A DNA stretch of 64,000 nucleotides from Tolypothrix bouteillei VB521301 (GCF_000760695.4 NZ_JHEG04000001.1:1063834-1127833), one strand, 5' to 3'; counted from the stretch's first letter, positions 9,682 to 18,694 are shown. Notes: a model not told the origin generated them from the sequence alone. Program-made: numbers and translations.

Positions 9682-9795
9682 ATGAGCCAACCTTCACACC
9701 CTACTGTTCAAGATCGCAGTGTAGGCAACATGATGATAATTTCTCTTCTTGCCTTATGTGGTTTAACTTTTATCTTTCTGCTAGGAATTTTTTAG
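9682..9795 (+). CDS. 37-residue single-pass membrane peptide
   Basis: A short frame starts at ATG 9682 and ends at TAG 9793-9795. It encodes a polar N-terminus (MSQPSHPTVQDRSVGNMM) followed by one hydrophobic helix (IISLLALCGLTFIFLLGIF) running to the last residue. The size and layout resemble the small subunits of thylakoid complexes, but it does not match the subunits I can recall (PetG, PetN, PsbX, Psb30, PsaM). A hairpin followed by TTTT lies 60 bases downstream, which supports a real transcription unit. Function unknown. Confidence 0.55.
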   Translation: MSQPSHPTVQDRSVGNMMIISLLALCGLTFIFLLGIF

Positions 9796-9854
9796 GAGGG
9801 CTTTAAAATTACCAATCTGTTTCACTTACTTTTAAATTGCATTCGAGAACCACA

Positions 9855-9910
9855 GGCGATGGATACTAAGTATCGGTCTGACCAGACAGAGCGCTTATCC
9901 ATTGCCTTTT
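9855..9910 (+). terminator. Probable rho-independent terminator
   Basis: GGCGATGGATA pairs with TATCCATTGCC (one G-T pair) around a loop that itself contains the small hairpin GTCTGACCAGAC. The stem is followed by TTTT. It lies 59 bases after the 37-codon gene. Confidence 0.55.
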
Positions 9911-9941
9911 ATGTTTAATTGACTTAATGAGTTTTTCTCAG

Positions 9942-10015
9942 GGCGAACGATGGGACTTGAACCCACGAGTGGAGGAACCACAATCCTCTGCCTTAACCAC
10001 TTGGCTACGCTCGCC
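9942..10015 (-). tRNA. tRNA-His (GTG)
   Basis: The reverse strand folds into a full cloverleaf. It has acceptor GCGAGCG/CGTTCGC with the extra G at position -1 opposite C73 that marks bacterial tRNA-His, anticodon loop TTGTGGT and T-arm GTGGG-TTCAAGT-CCCAT. CCA is not encoded. This looks like the housekeeping gene, unlike the His tRNA in the array at 29 kb. Confidence 0.92.
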
Positions 10016-10126
10016 ATTACATTCCTGAGTATAGCATAACTATCTTAAACGATCTAGTCCTTTTTTTAAAGGAACGTGTTCCGCTAATCTAAAGTCTAAT
10101 CGCTAAAGCTACTAGCAATTAGGAAA

Positions 10127-10507
10127 ATGAGAGTCTTATCCATTATTGTATGCGTGGGAGTCCTGGGGCTAGCGACTATAGGGTTAGCAATGGCAAGGAC
10201 AAACCCCAAGCAGGATCGGTATGAAGAATATGCTGTGGAACAGTTATCGGAATACGTGAAAGGCAATGTTTGCAAGAAAACTCCGAATATTTTCGAGAAT
10301 ATTATTAAGTTTAATTGCAATGAACTGGTAGAAGCAGCTAATCCACAAATACGGGATATTATTGCGGCAAGAACAGAAAGGCAAGATTTCTTAATTTTTA
10401 GCATTTACCGCACTGACTTAACGCTCAACAACTGGATACCTTCGTATAAATTTGAAACAGTGGGAGCGTTTGATAAATTTTATACTTATAGTATGGAGAA
10501 GCAGTAA
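10127..10507 (+). CDS. DUF4359 family protein
   Basis: The product has 126 residues. An N-terminal hydrophobic segment (residues 1-22) serves as signal anchor or signal peptide, so the protein probably faces the periplasm or lumen. The rest contains EEYAVEQLSEYVKGNVC, a pair of cysteines (VCKK, KFNCNEL) and FLIFSIYRTDL, which I recognise as the small DUF4359 family found in cyanobacteria. The biochemical role is unknown. It stands alone between tRNA-His and the catalase gene. Confidence 0.7.
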   Translation: MRVLSIIVCVGVLGLATIGLAMARTNPKQDRYEEYAVEQLSEYVKGNVCKKTPNIFENIIKFNCNELVEAANPQIRDIIAARTERQDFLIFSIYRTDLTLNNWIPSYKFETVGAFDKFYTYSMEKQ

Positions 10508-10702
10508 TTTTTAGCGATCGGTAACCAAAGAGAGAACGATCTTCAAACACAACTCTTACTCCAGAAACAGGTGAAACTTGATGAGTATCCTTAGGATTTC
10601 TATTAGGTGCAAATAAATTCTTGCTTGAGGCGAAAAACACGTGAGAGAAGTGTCGCCTTAAGCCAAGGCAATAAAGCAGTAGAAAAATTAAGGAGCGTCA
10701 TT

Positions 10703-11383
10703 GTGTTTTTACATAAAAAAGAGACAATTAAACCTGTTAACGTTAGCGAGCCAAACCCACGTTTTGCCCAACTGCTTCTAGAGCAGTTTGGTGGTGCTAC
10801 TGGTGAATTAACAGCTGCTTTGCAATATTGGACGCAATCTTTTCACTGCGAGAATGCTGGGATTCGCGATATGTTACAAGACATTGCCATTGAAGAATTT
10901 AGCCATTTGGAAATGGTTGGCAGATTGATCGAAGCTCATACGAAAAATGTCGATCAAACAGAAGCTTATAAAAGCACGCTGTTTGCTGTTAGGGGTGTAG
11001 GACCTCATTTGTTAGACAGTCAAGGACAAGCGTGGACAGCAGCATACGTGAATGAAGGTGGTGATGTTGTACGCGATTTACGAGCTAACATCGCAGCAGA
11101 AGCGGGTGCGCGTCAAACTTATGAAGAGTTGATTAAATTAGCTCCGGAAGAAGGTACAAAACAGGCGCTAGTTCACCTTCTTACGCGGGAAATTTCTCAT
11201 ACCCAAATGTTTATGAAGGCGCTAGAGTCTTTGGGTAAGTTAACAGACCCATTTTTTGGTAATATCCAACCAGATAGCACTGTGGATATTTACTACAATT
11301 TGTCTAGTAACGGCAAAGACGAACGCGGTCCTTGGAATTCAGAACCAACTTTCCGTTATATTGCCGATCCCCAAGTCAAATAA
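10703..11383 (+). CDS. katB: Manganese catalase (KatB type)
   Basis: The 226-residue product is a di-manganese catalase that splits hydrogen peroxide in the cytoplasm. The four-helix ferritin-like core shows metal ligands in LLEQFGGATGELTAALQY, IEEFSHLEMVG, NIAAEAGARQTYEEL and REISHTQMFMKAL. Family proteins begin with a (M)FxHKKE sequence. That fixes the start at the GTG at 10703, which has AGGAG seven bases upstream; the frame is open further upstream but without family sequence. Length agrees with short cyanobacterial KatB. Confidence 0.9.
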   Translation: MFLHKKETIKPVNVSEPNPRFAQLLLEQFGGATGELTAALQYWTQSFHCENAGIRDMLQDIAIEEFSHLEMVGRLIEAHTKNVDQTEAYKSTLFAVRGVGPHLLDSQGQAWTAAYVNEGGDVVRDLRANIAAEAGARQTYEELIKLAPEEGTKQALVHLLTREISHTQMFMKALESLGKLTDPFFGNIQPDSTVDIYYNLSSNGKDERGPWNSEPTFRYIADPQVK

Positions 11384-11389
11384 TATATT

Positions 11390-11590
11390 ATTGGTTAGTG
11401 GTTAGTAGATAGTAGTTATTTGAGGAACTACGACTCCCTTCCGCAAAATGCTTGCCTGTGAACGTAGCGCAGGCAATGCCTTCGAGCATTAGAATGGTGG
11501 GTAGCGACCACCCAACTACAAAAGTAATTTTAGAGCCTAAAGGGCGTAACTACTAACCACTAATCACTCACTAGTTTCTACTTTCTAACC
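11390..11590. repeat. MITE-like palindromic segment between katB and the chelatase gene
   Basis: Inverted copies related to GGTTAGTGGTTAGTAG (from about 11391) and CTACTAACCACTAATC (from about 11550) bracket two smaller hairpins: GCTTGCCTG...CAGGCAATGC and GTGGGTAGCGACCACCC. No coding frame is present. The structure resembles the short foldable repeats scattered through cyanobacterial genomes. Confidence 0.5.
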
Positions 11591-11591
11591 A

Positions 11592-12347
11592 ATGCCATCA
11601 GCATATCTGCTAGTGTCTCACGGAAGTCACGATCCACGTCCGGAAATTGCTATGCAGCGCCTAGCGGGTCTGTTACATCACAAGCTCGAAAAATATTTGC
11701 CCAGCATCGTTAGTAACGATGTTGCAGTCATACCAGATAAATCTTTGGTAGGTACGGCTTATCTAGAACTTAATCCTGAACCCCTACACGAACAAATAAA
11801 AACATTTAGCAAAAATGCCCTTGCTTTGGGATGTTGTAGTTTAAAAATTCTACCGTTGTTTCTTCTCCCTGGAGTTCACGTAATGGAGGATATTCCGGTG
11901 GAAGTTGCTTTGGCACAACAGTCTTTAGATCGGGGAATTAAAATATATTTACAACCATATTTAGGCAGTCATCCGGGTTTGAAGTTTTTATTGGTTAAGC
12001 AATTGGTTTCCATGGAGGTAGAGGGGAAAATTCTTTTAGCGCACGGTAGCCGTCGTCTCGGTTCTGTGTTACCAGTAGAAGCAATGGCAACGTCTTTAAG
12101 TGCAGTGACTGCTTATTGGGCACATCCGCCAAGTTTGGAATCGCGGGTACAGGAGTTAGTGACTGCTGGCTGTCGTCGCATTGCAATTTTGCCATATTTC
12201 CTATTCGCAGGTGGCATAACTGATGCGATCGCAGGAGCGCAAGAGAAGCTAAAATTACTGTTTCCAGAGGTTAGTTTTCAATTGGCCGACCCTTTGGGAA
12301 CAAGTGCGGAATTAGCTGATTTGATTTGGGATTTGGTAGAACAATGA
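11592..12347 (+). CDS. sirB: Sirohydrochlorin chelatase, CbiX/SirB type
   Basis: The 251-residue product has two CbiX half-domains, the first starting YLLVSHGSHDPRPE and the second KILLAHGSRR. Each contributes a histidine used in metal insertion. The enzyme inserts Fe2+ (or Co2+) into sirohydrochlorin, the last step of siroheme synthesis. The stop overlaps the ATG of the downstream SUMT gene (ATGA), so the two are translationally coupled. Siroheme serves nitrite and sulfite reductase. Iron rather than cobalt is inferred from the neighbour. Confidence 0.85.
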   Translation: MPSAYLLVSHGSHDPRPEIAMQRLAGLLHHKLEKYLPSIVSNDVAVIPDKSLVGTAYLELNPEPLHEQIKTFSKNALALGCCSLKILPLFLLPGVHVMEDIPVEVALAQQSLDRGIKIYLQPYLGSHPGLKFLLVKQLVSMEVEGKILLAHGSRRLGSVLPVEAMATSLSAVTAYWAHPPSLESRVQELVTAGCRRIAILPYFLFAGGITDAIAGAQEKLKLLFPEVSFQLADPLGTSAELADLIWDLVEQ

Positions 12348-13129
12348 ACCGCGAAGACACAAAGGGTGCGAAACAAGAGGGGAAGAGAAGTTTGGGAAAA
12401 GTTTATTTGGTAGGTGGAGGACCGGGAGATCCTGGGTTAATGACTTTGAAGGGAAAGGGTTTGCTGGAATGTGCGGATGTAGTCGTTTACGATGCTTTAA
12501 TTAGTCCGGCAATTTTGGCGATGATTAATCCTCAAGCGGAGAAAATTGATGCTGGTAAGCGGCGGGGACGTCATTCTTTATTACAGGAAGAAACGACACA
12601 GTTGTTGATTGAGAAGGCGCAGGAGCATGCGATTGTTGTGCGGTTAAAAGGTGGAGATCCTTTTATCTTTGGTCGCGGTGGCGAGGAGATGGAGGAATTG
12701 CTTCAGGCTGGTGTATCAGTGGAGGTTGTCCCCGGTATTACATCTGGTATTGCGGCTCCTGCTTATGCTGGCATTCCTTTAACGCATCGCCTGTACAGTT
12801 CTTCAGTAACTTTTGTGACCGGGCATGAGTCTGCTGGTAAGTATCGTCCCGCAATTAATTGGAATGCGATCGCTCGCGGCTCGGAAACGATTGTCATCTA
12901 CATGGGCATTCACAATCTGCCTTACATTGTGGAACAGTTGAGAGAGGGCGGCTTAAGTTTGGAAACACCTATTGCTTTAATACGTTGGGGAACAAGACCG
13001 GATCGAGAAGAGCTAATCGGTGCCTTGGGGACAATTGTGGAGCGAGTGGAAGCAACTCAGTTTGCAGCACCTGCTATTGTTGTGATCGGTCCGGTAGTGA
13101 ATTTGTACGCAACTCTCGGTCATCAATGA
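12344..13129 (+). CDS. cobA: Uroporphyrinogen-III C-methyltransferase (SUMT)
   Basis: The product has 261 residues from ATG 12344. It catalyses two SAM-dependent methylations of uroporphyrinogen III to precorrin-2, feeding siroheme and cobalamin. The signatures are VYLVGGGPGDPGLMTLKG, RLKGGDPFIFGRGGEE, VVPGITSGIAAPAYAGIPLTH and YMGI. The first 14 or so residues (MNREDTKGAKQEGK) are not family sequence. They are encoded by a copy of a dispersed repeat also seen at 51.1 kb. The ATGA overlap with the chelatase gene supports the start. Confidence 0.9.
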   Translation: MNREDTKGAKQEGKRSLGKVYLVGGGPGDPGLMTLKGKGLLECADVVVYDALISPAILAMINPQAEKIDAGKRRGRHSLLQEETTQLLIEKAQEHAIVVRLKGGDPFIFGRGGEEMEELLQAGVSVEVVPGITSGIAAPAYAGIPLTHRLYSSSVTFVTGHESAGKYRPAINWNAIARGSETIVIYMGIHNLPYIVEQLREGGLSLETPIALIRWGTRPDREELIGALGTIVERVEATQFAAPAIVVIGPVVNLYATLGHQ

Positions 13130-13167
13130 ACTGCGATCGGTAACCGGGATTAAGGTGTCACTGGTTA

Positions 13168-13644
13168 CTATTCATTGTTTACAACCGCTGCTAAAATATC
13201 AGTGTAAGTTGAGTTCTTTTGATTGTTTGAATGTTCTTGAATTTCTTGAAAAACTGGATAGCAAAAAGTTGTGAACCACTGTTCGTCCACAGCACGATTT
13301 TCTGAATATAATTTGACAATTTGACAGAGCCAATCAACTCCAGATAGTAATAAATTCAGGAGATCGGGGTCGGTTTCTAAGGAGCTGTTGTGATTTTTTA
13401 AAAAAATTAAATAGTCTTCCAAACAATGAGCTAAATGACTGAGTACTTGAAATCCCATGAGACTAGCACCACCTTTTATGGAATGAACTGCTCTCAGTCC
13501 TGCATTAATTCTTGGTAAGGTGAGTTGACGATGGATCTGAATTTCAAATAATACAATTTCCAAAGTACTAATATCATTGGTAGCTTTTTCTATAAATTGC
13601 ATTTGAAGCTGTAGTTGTTGGTCTCGTAACATAATAAATGTCAT
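13168..13644 (-). CDS. Histidine phosphotransfer (Hpt) domain protein
   Basis: The product has 158 residues. The centre contains AVHSIKGGASLMGFQVLSHLAH, the phospho-accepting helix of an Hpt domain with the histidine at about residue 54. Hpt proteins pass phosphate between hybrid histidine kinases and response regulators. No kinase or receiver gene is adjacent, so its partner is encoded elsewhere. The rest is helical with an unremarkable C-terminal tail. Confidence 0.75.
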   Translation of the reverse strand: MTFIMLRDQQLQLQMQFIEKATNDISTLEIVLFEIQIHRQLTLPRINAGLRAVHSIKGGASLMGFQVLSHLAHCLEDYLIFLKNHNSSLETDPDLLNLLLSGVDWLCQIVKLYSENRAVDEQWFTTFCYPVFQEIQEHSNNQKNSTYTDILAAVVNNE

Positions 13645-14160
13645 GCATTACGAGTCATTGTTGTTACAAACTTTATTGCAACGACAATAACTTCTTGAGT
13701 GGGCTTTATGGGTGTCGAAAATTTTTGGTAAAAATTAGACTTGAAATAACACCTTCAATGTGAGGGGATGCGAGTTTAGTATAACGACTAATTGAAAAAG
13801 TATTGTACTTTTTCAATAGCATGATATATTTTGAAGCTAGATAACAATTTAAAACTGCTCGCTATGAGCATTATCCAATAATAATTCTCAAACGTGGAGT
13901 GATGGGACTCCTCCTTTCCCGATAATTCTATTATCTACCGGTATTGGATGACAATGCCCACCTGCACAACAGATTTTATCGGCTCTACGACCGCGTCCAC
14001 CTTTTCAGGTATCGCGCTCCAAACGTTTCTTCTCTCTCTCCTTTCATCGAATTCCTTGAAATACCCCGTCTATCGAACTCATCTTAAAGAGGTATCCCAG
14101 AGTACTAATTGTGGGATAGTTAACTTCCCGAAATCTTTGAGAACAGAAAGGAAGCAGTTT
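13645..14160. other. Intergenic region with a 12-bp hairpin
   Basis: This 516-base gap contains a perfect inverted repeat, ATTGAAAAAGTA/TACTTTTTCAAT, at 13791-13817 with a 3-base loop. A 78-codon frame at 13948-14184 has no protein-like features and runs into the 3' end of the GTPase gene on the other strand, so I do not call it. Confidence 0.4.
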
Positions 14161-15051
14161 TTATGGTTCGTAATCTGGTGGTAACTCCAAAACAATTTCA
14201 CCAAGTAACCCTTTGCGAAAGTCTGTTAATAATTGTCTTGCAGTTCGTTCTACATCACCTTTATATCGGTGTTCTGCCAAAGCTTGTAAATAAGCTTCTC
14301 CGGTAAAAGGCGCTGGGTCAAGTGTGTAACGGGCGTATAAGGGTTGTTTTGGTAATAGATGAGGTGCTGTAGCTTCTAAATCTTTCAGTAAATCTACTAA
14401 TGCAGCTGATACTAATTGAGTATCGTAAGAAGCATCGCCAATATCATCACAAATAGCTAATTTTACTCCATTCCCTTGATTTTCCAATCTACTGGGAATC
14501 ACACCAGGTGAATCTAACAATTCTATTTGATCGGAAATTCTTACCCATCGCAATTGACGAGTTACACCGGGACGTGCAGCACTTTCTACAACTCGCCGCC
14601 CTAACAAACGGTTAATTAACGCTGATTTGCCTACATTGGGAAAACCAATGACTACAGCACGCACCGGACGGGGTAACATTCCACGATTTTTCCGACGTTC
14701 ATTAATGACCACGCCAGCAGCTTGCGCTGCTTTTGACACTGCAGCAACTCCTTGACCTTGTTGGGCGTTAGTAAAGTAAGGAACTTCTCCCTGTTGTTTG
14801 AACCATTCTATCCATGTTTGCCGTGCTTGAGGCAAGAGCATATCCACTCGGTTCAGTACTAACACCCGTGGTTTGCTTCCTATCCACTCATTGATTTGGG
14901 GATGGTGCGTTGCTAGGGGAATACGGGCGTCACGTACTTCCAGAACCACATCTACAAGCTTGAGATGTTCTTTTAATGCTTTTTCCGCCTTAGCAATATG
15001 ACCTGGATACCATTGGATCAGGTTTAACTTGTAGTTTTGAGTTAGTGCCAT
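14161..15051 (-). CDS. rbgA: Ribosome biogenesis GTPase YlqF/RbgA
   Basis: The 296-residue product shows the circularly permuted GTPase order: NRVD (G4) near residue 63, then GFPNVGKSALINRL (G1) near 136-149 and DSPGVI (G3) near 179. It starts with the family block NLIQWYPGHIAKAEKAL. RbgA-type GTPases act in late assembly of the 50S subunit. A C-terminal helical RNA-binding region follows (RTARQLLTDFRKG). It is transcribed in the same direction as the downstream Hpt gene, but 500 bases separate them. Confidence 0.92.
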   Translation of the reverse strand: MALTQNYKLNLIQWYPGHIAKAEKALKEHLKLVDVVLEVRDARIPLATHHPQINEWIGSKPRVLVLNRVDMLLPQARQTWIEWFKQQGEVPYFTNAQQGQGVAAVSKAAQAAGVVINERRKNRGMLPRPVRAVVIGFPNVGKSALINRLLGRRVVESAARPGVTRQLRWVRISDQIELLDSPGVIPSRLENQGNGVKLAICDDIGDASYDTQLVSAALVDLLKDLEATAPHLLPKQPLYARYTLDPAPFTGEAYLQALAEHRYKGDVERTARQLLTDFRKGLLGEIVLELPPDYEP

Positions 15052-15226
15052 TTTGATTAAACCTGTTGGGAGCGATAGAAATCTTCAGTTATTCCCCGTA
15101 ATGTGGGACGTCCTTGTCTGTCTGACCTATTAAGTTTAAGGAGTTAAGTGGGCTATATCCCCAACTTCTTACAGAAGTCGGGGATCGTGAAAACTTTCAA
15201 AACCAATACGGTCAAGTACTACTGAA

Positions 15227-15493
15227 TTATAGCTGAGTTGGTTGTGTAGGAGTTTTTTCAGTAGTCGTAACGACTCTGCCTAAAATCTTTTGCGGGGTAT
15301 ATAACTGGTGCAATCCCAACAAAAGCAATAAAACCCCTATTTGTACAATTGATGGAACTAAAAGAAATCCCATCAGCAATAATATGGCTCCAGCAAACAC
15401 AACTGCAATGCGATAAACCTCTTCAGTTATCTTGAGTCCAAGCCAAACACTACTTATACCGATAATGAGTAAGACCAAATAGCTAAATAGCAT
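15227..15493 (-). CDS. Small membrane protein with three hydrophobic segments
   Basis: The product has 88 residues from ATG 15493, which has GAGG at suitable spacing; an upstream in-frame start at 15553 lacks support. It holds three hydrophobic stretches (residues about 1-18, 26-45, 47-64) and a polar tail rich in Thr, Pro and Gln. I do not recognise the family. It lies between the rbgA and arsR genes on the same strand. Confidence 0.6.
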   Translation of the reverse strand: MLFSYLVLLIIGISSVWLGLKITEEVYRIAVVFAGAILLLMGFLLVPSIVQIGVLLLLLGLHQLYTPQKILGRVVTTTEKTPTQPTQL

Positions 15494-15665
15494 AATTATT
15501 TCCTCAAATATACTGTAAGTTAATAGCTGTACCAAACCTAGATAGCTTCGCAATCACTTAAAAGCAATTATCAATATGGAAATATCGAACTAATTCGATG
15601 TAATCAGATAGGATAGCTCTCAGACAATGGGATAAATACTACTTAATCGCAAAAGTTGTAAAAAT

Positions 15666-15965
15666 TTACAGTTCCTTCGCTACAAGAGATACAAATTTAG
15701 AAAATGCTTCTTCATTGCGTCGGTAGTAAGTACATTGTCCCTGACGGGTAGCGACTACTAGCCCTGCAGCCTCTAACACAGATAGATAGTGAGATACAGT
15801 GGACTGAGCCAAGCCAGTTTTCTTTTGAATACAACTAACGCATATTCCTACACTATAAGGATCTACGTCTTGATTTGGGAAATACTTCTCTGGCTCTTTT
15901 AACCAATGCAGGATTTGGAGCCGAGTTTCATTTGAAAGTGCTTTGAATATATCTATAGTATCCAT
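15666..15965 (-). CDS. ArsR-family transcriptional regulator
   Basis: The product has 99 residues and a winged helix-turn-helix. IFKALSNETRLQILHWL is the first helix pair, and GLAQSTVSHYLSVLEAAGLVV is the recognition helix and wing. A GICVSC motif just before the recognition helix offers two cysteines that could sense metal or redox state. A perfect inverted repeat lies 14 bases upstream of the start and suggests autorepression. The DUF1338 gene lies directly upstream on the same strand. Confidence 0.85.
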   Translation of the reverse strand: MDTIDIFKALSNETRLQILHWLKEPEKYFPNQDVDPYSVGICVSCIQKKTGLAQSTVSHYLSVLEAAGLVVATRQGQCTYYRRNEEAFSKFVSLVAKEL

Positions 15966-15978
15966 ACCTGTGATTATT

Positions 15979-15998
15979 ATATCGAGATTTAGCGATAT
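15979..15998. promoter_or_regulatory. Candidate ArsR operator
   Basis: ATATCG-N8-CGATAT is a perfect 6-bp inverted repeat 14 bases upstream of the arsR start codon. Its size and symmetry fit an ArsR dimer. Binding is inferred, not shown. Confidence 0.5.
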
Positions 15999-16075
15999 GT
16001 CAAATTGTATTTTTAGCTAAGTGGTTGGTGGAACAGCAATTAACGCCTGTATGGGCGCAACGCCTTTCACTCCTA

Positions 16076-16990
16076 CTAACTACCCACTATCTTTGTCATT
16101 TGAAACAACTGCTGGGCGTTCTTTCCTAAAAACGCATCAAAAAGTTCTTGCTTACCTGGTTCCACTTCTATCAGATACCGCTCGGCAAGTTCGTAATAAG
16201 CGTAAGTCCACGGAATTTGAATTTCTGTATCTGTTGAATCATCAAGAACCGATACAATTTCAGTCACCGCTTGAGTTGCTGTTTGTCGCAATCCACAGGT
16301 AACATCACCTTCAATTTCCTCCTTCATGGGTACACCTAAGTTAACTAAAGCACGGACAGTGGTTTCAATATCTGGATAGGCTAAAGTGTTTTGGCGGTTA
16401 ACATATCCTGTAAAATGGTTAACTGCATAACCATGTAGCAATACCCAAGCACCATATTGTGTCACTTTGTTAACTTGTTCTACCACAAATCGCTTTGGAG
16501 GTTGCCAAGGAGTAGAAAAGACTCTTGAAAGTTCTTTAGCAAGACGCTCCGTACTATCGCTAAATGTATTAAAAATGGCAGAAGAACTTAGTAAATTAAC
16601 ACCAGCCACGGTTTTACGAATGAGTTGCACGATATTGTCTGGTAACTCATCTACAATTAATTCACTAATAAACAGTTTGGGTAAATCAAATTCTTCTTGT
16701 TGGGGATGGCGATAGTGACGGGCATAAAGGTGGGTTTCAGGAAAAGAATATTCTCCTGCCGCTTCATAACCTAAAATTTGGACGAGTTGCTCTAAATAAT
16801 CAATTCCTAACTTCACTCTACGCTGCGGACTATCTACACTCATACGTAAAGACCTAAAAGCAATGTGGTCGTTAGCAACAGTTCCACCCGCTTTCTCAAT
16901 CATCTGCGTGTAGGTTCGGGCGTAAGTCACCCTGCTACTATAGTCTTTCCAAAGTAAGTCCCAAAGATGACGGGCAATTTCGGGTTTCAT
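16076..16990 (-). CDS. DUF1338 family protein (2-oxoadipate dioxygenase/decarboxylase-like)
   Basis: The 304-residue product belongs to DUF1338: NDHIAFRSLRM (about residue 40), a glutamate-rich centre (FISELIVDELP), VNHFTGYVN (about 195) and a C-terminal block with Tyr and Glu residues (YYELAERYLIEVEPGKQ). Characterised members of this superfamily (HglS of Pseudomonas) convert 2-oxoadipate to 2-hydroxyglutarate with a metal held by His and Glu residues. The substrate in cyanobacteria is not established. It lies upstream of, and parallel to, the ArsR gene, so the two may be co-regulated. Confidence 0.8.
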   Translation of the reverse strand: MKPEIARHLWDLLWKDYSSRVTYARTYTQMIEKAGGTVANDHIAFRSLRMSVDSPQRRVKLGIDYLEQLVQILGYEAAGEYSFPETHLYARHYRHPQQEEFDLPKLFISELIVDELPDNIVQLIRKTVAGVNLLSSSAIFNTFSDSTERLAKELSRVFSTPWQPPKRFVVEQVNKVTQYGAWVLLHGYAVNHFTGYVNRQNTLAYPDIETTVRALVNLGVPMKEEIEGDVTCGLRQTATQAVTEIVSVLDDSTDTEIQIPWTYAYYELAERYLIEVEPGKQELFDAFLGKNAQQLFQMTKIVGS

Positions 16991-17539
16991 AGAATTTAGG
17001 ATTATATCTTCAACTCATGATAACCTCATGCAAAGGCAGAAGTTTGAGGGCAGAAGTTTGATTTACCATCGTTGTCAAATTTTTTGCACCCGTCAGATTG
17101 GTGTTTGCATGGAGCCGAACGGACGATGTACCGTTATTATTAGGGCGCATGAATTTTTTCTTGGAATTTGATGTCTGCTTTTATCGTTCCCAAACGACAT
17201 TTGAATTGCGTCCAAAATCGCATACACTCTACCAGAAGTATGGTACGAGCAAACCCGATCGCGCTATTTAGAGCCGTGTTTGAGCGAGATCCGGCAGTCT
17301 AGCCGTTAAGCACAAAGGCTTCTTGCCCTCAATATATATGCCCCCGTGCTACCGCTCGCGCCTTTATATCTGTGGCTGACGCCAAAGCCCAACTTGTGAA
17401 TCATAACTCAAGCTAATATTTCAAATCACTTCTAATAAAGAAACGGGTATTGTAAAGTTGTGTAAACATATGTAAATTAAAGACACAGGCGCACAAAAAG
17501 CCTGATTCATTCATAAAAAACAACCGCAATTATAAAACC
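16991..17539. other. psbA upstream region
   Basis: This 549-base region separates the divergent DUF1338 gene and psbA. The last 130 bases are AT-rich and must hold the psbA promoter and leader; no clear Shine-Dalgarno precedes the psbA ATG. The part around 17200-17380 is richer in GC and contains no frame that I can support. Confidence 0.4.
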
Positions 17540-18622
17540 ATGACAGCAACCTTACAGCGTCGCGAAAGCGCAAGTGTATGGGAGCAATTCTGTAACTGGA
17601 TCACCTCCACCGAAAACCGCCTTTATGTCGGCTGGTTCGGCGTGTTGATGATCCCCACACTGCTCTCGGCGGCAATCTGCTTCATCATCGCCTTCATCGC
17701 TGCTCCTCCTGTAGACATCGATGGTATCCGCGAACCTGTTGCAGGTTCTTTGCTCTACGGTAACAACATCATCTCTGGTGCAGTTGTTCCCTCTTCCAAC
17801 GCCATCGGTCTTCACTTCTACCCCATCTGGGAAGCCGCTTCCTTGGATGAGTGGTTGTACAACGGCGGTCCATACCAGTTGGTGATTTTCCACTTCCTGA
17901 TTGGCGTATTCTGCTACTTGGGTCGTGAGTGGGAATTGTCCTACCGCTTGGGTATGCGTCCTTGGATCTGCGTAGCGTTCAGCGCACCTGTAGCAGCAGC
18001 TACCGCAGTGTTCTTGATCTACCCCATCGGTCAAGGTTCCTTCTCTGACGGTATGCCTTTAGGAATCTCTGGAACCTTCAACTTCATGTTGGTGTTCCAA
18101 GCAGAGCACAACATCCTCATGCATCCCTTCCACCAGTTAGGTGTAGCAGGTGTATTCGGTGGTTCTCTGTTCAGTGCGATGCACGGAAGCTTGGTAACTT
18201 CTTCCTTGGTACGTGAAACAACCGAAACCGAGTCACAGAACTACGGTTACAAGTTCGGACAAGAGGAAGAGACCTACAACATCGTCGCAGCACACGGCTA
18301 CTTCGGAAGGCTTATCTTCCAATACGCATCATTCAACAACAGTCGTTCGTTGCACTTCTTCTTGGCAGCGTGGCCAGTAGTAGGCATCTGGTTCACCGCA
18401 CTCGGCATCAGCACTATGGCGTTCAACCTCAACGGCTTCAACTTCAACCAATCGGTAATTGACTCCCAAGGTCGTGCGATTGGCACCTGGGCAGACATCC
18501 TCAACCGCGCTAACCTCGGTATGGAAGTCATGCACGAGCGCAACGCTCACAACTTCCCTCTCGACTTGGCATCTGCTGAAGTCGCACCTGTTGCAATCAG
18601 CGCTCCTGCTATCAACGGTTAA
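17540..18622 (+). CDS. psbA: Photosystem II reaction centre protein D1
   Basis: The 360-residue product is D1, the thylakoid membrane subunit that binds P680, pheophytin, QB and the Mn4CaO5 cluster. All key residues are present: Tyr161, Asp170, Glu189, His190, His198, His215, Phe255, Ser264, His272, His332, Glu333, His337, Asp342 and Ala344, followed by a 16-residue C-terminal extension that is removed by CtpA. Residue 130 is Glu (LGREWEL), the state of the high-light-type D1 isoforms. Codon use is strongly C-ending for Phe, Asn, Tyr and Ile, as expected for a very highly expressed gene. A strong terminator follows. Confidence 0.98.
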   Translation: MTATLQRRESASVWEQFCNWITSTENRLYVGWFGVLMIPTLLSAAICFIIAFIAAPPVDIDGIREPVAGSLLYGNNIISGAVVPSSNAIGLHFYPIWEAASLDEWLYNGGPYQLVIFHFLIGVFCYLGREWELSYRLGMRPWICVAFSAPVAAATAVFLIYPIGQGSFSDGMPLGISGTFNFMLVFQAEHNILMHPFHQLGVAGVFGGSLFSAMHGSLVTSSLVRETTETESQNYGYKFGQEEETYNIVAAHGYFGRLIFQYASFNNSRSLHFFLAAWPVVGIWFTALGISTMAFNLNGFNFNQSVIDSQGRAIGTWADILNRANLGMEVMHERNAHNFPLDLASAEVAPVAISAPAING

Positions 18623-18661
18623 TCATAGCAGTACGCGACTAAGAAGCATCAATAACTAAAT

Positions 18662-18694
18662 ACAAGGCGCTCTCCTTTTGTGAGAGCGCCTTGT
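18662..18694 (+). terminator. psbA rho-independent terminator
   Basis: ACAAGGCGCTCTC and GAGAGCGCCTTGT form a perfect 13-bp stem with a 7-base loop (CTTTTGT). It begins 40 bases after the psbA stop codon. Confidence 0.85.

Noticed and set aside
13948..14184. 78-codon frame between the Hpt and GTPase genes
   Set aside because: No start signal or motif, and it runs into the GTPase gene on the other strand.
17552..18034. 160-codon frame antisense to psbA
   Set aside because: Highly biased codon use of psbA opens the opposite strand; the translation has no family features.
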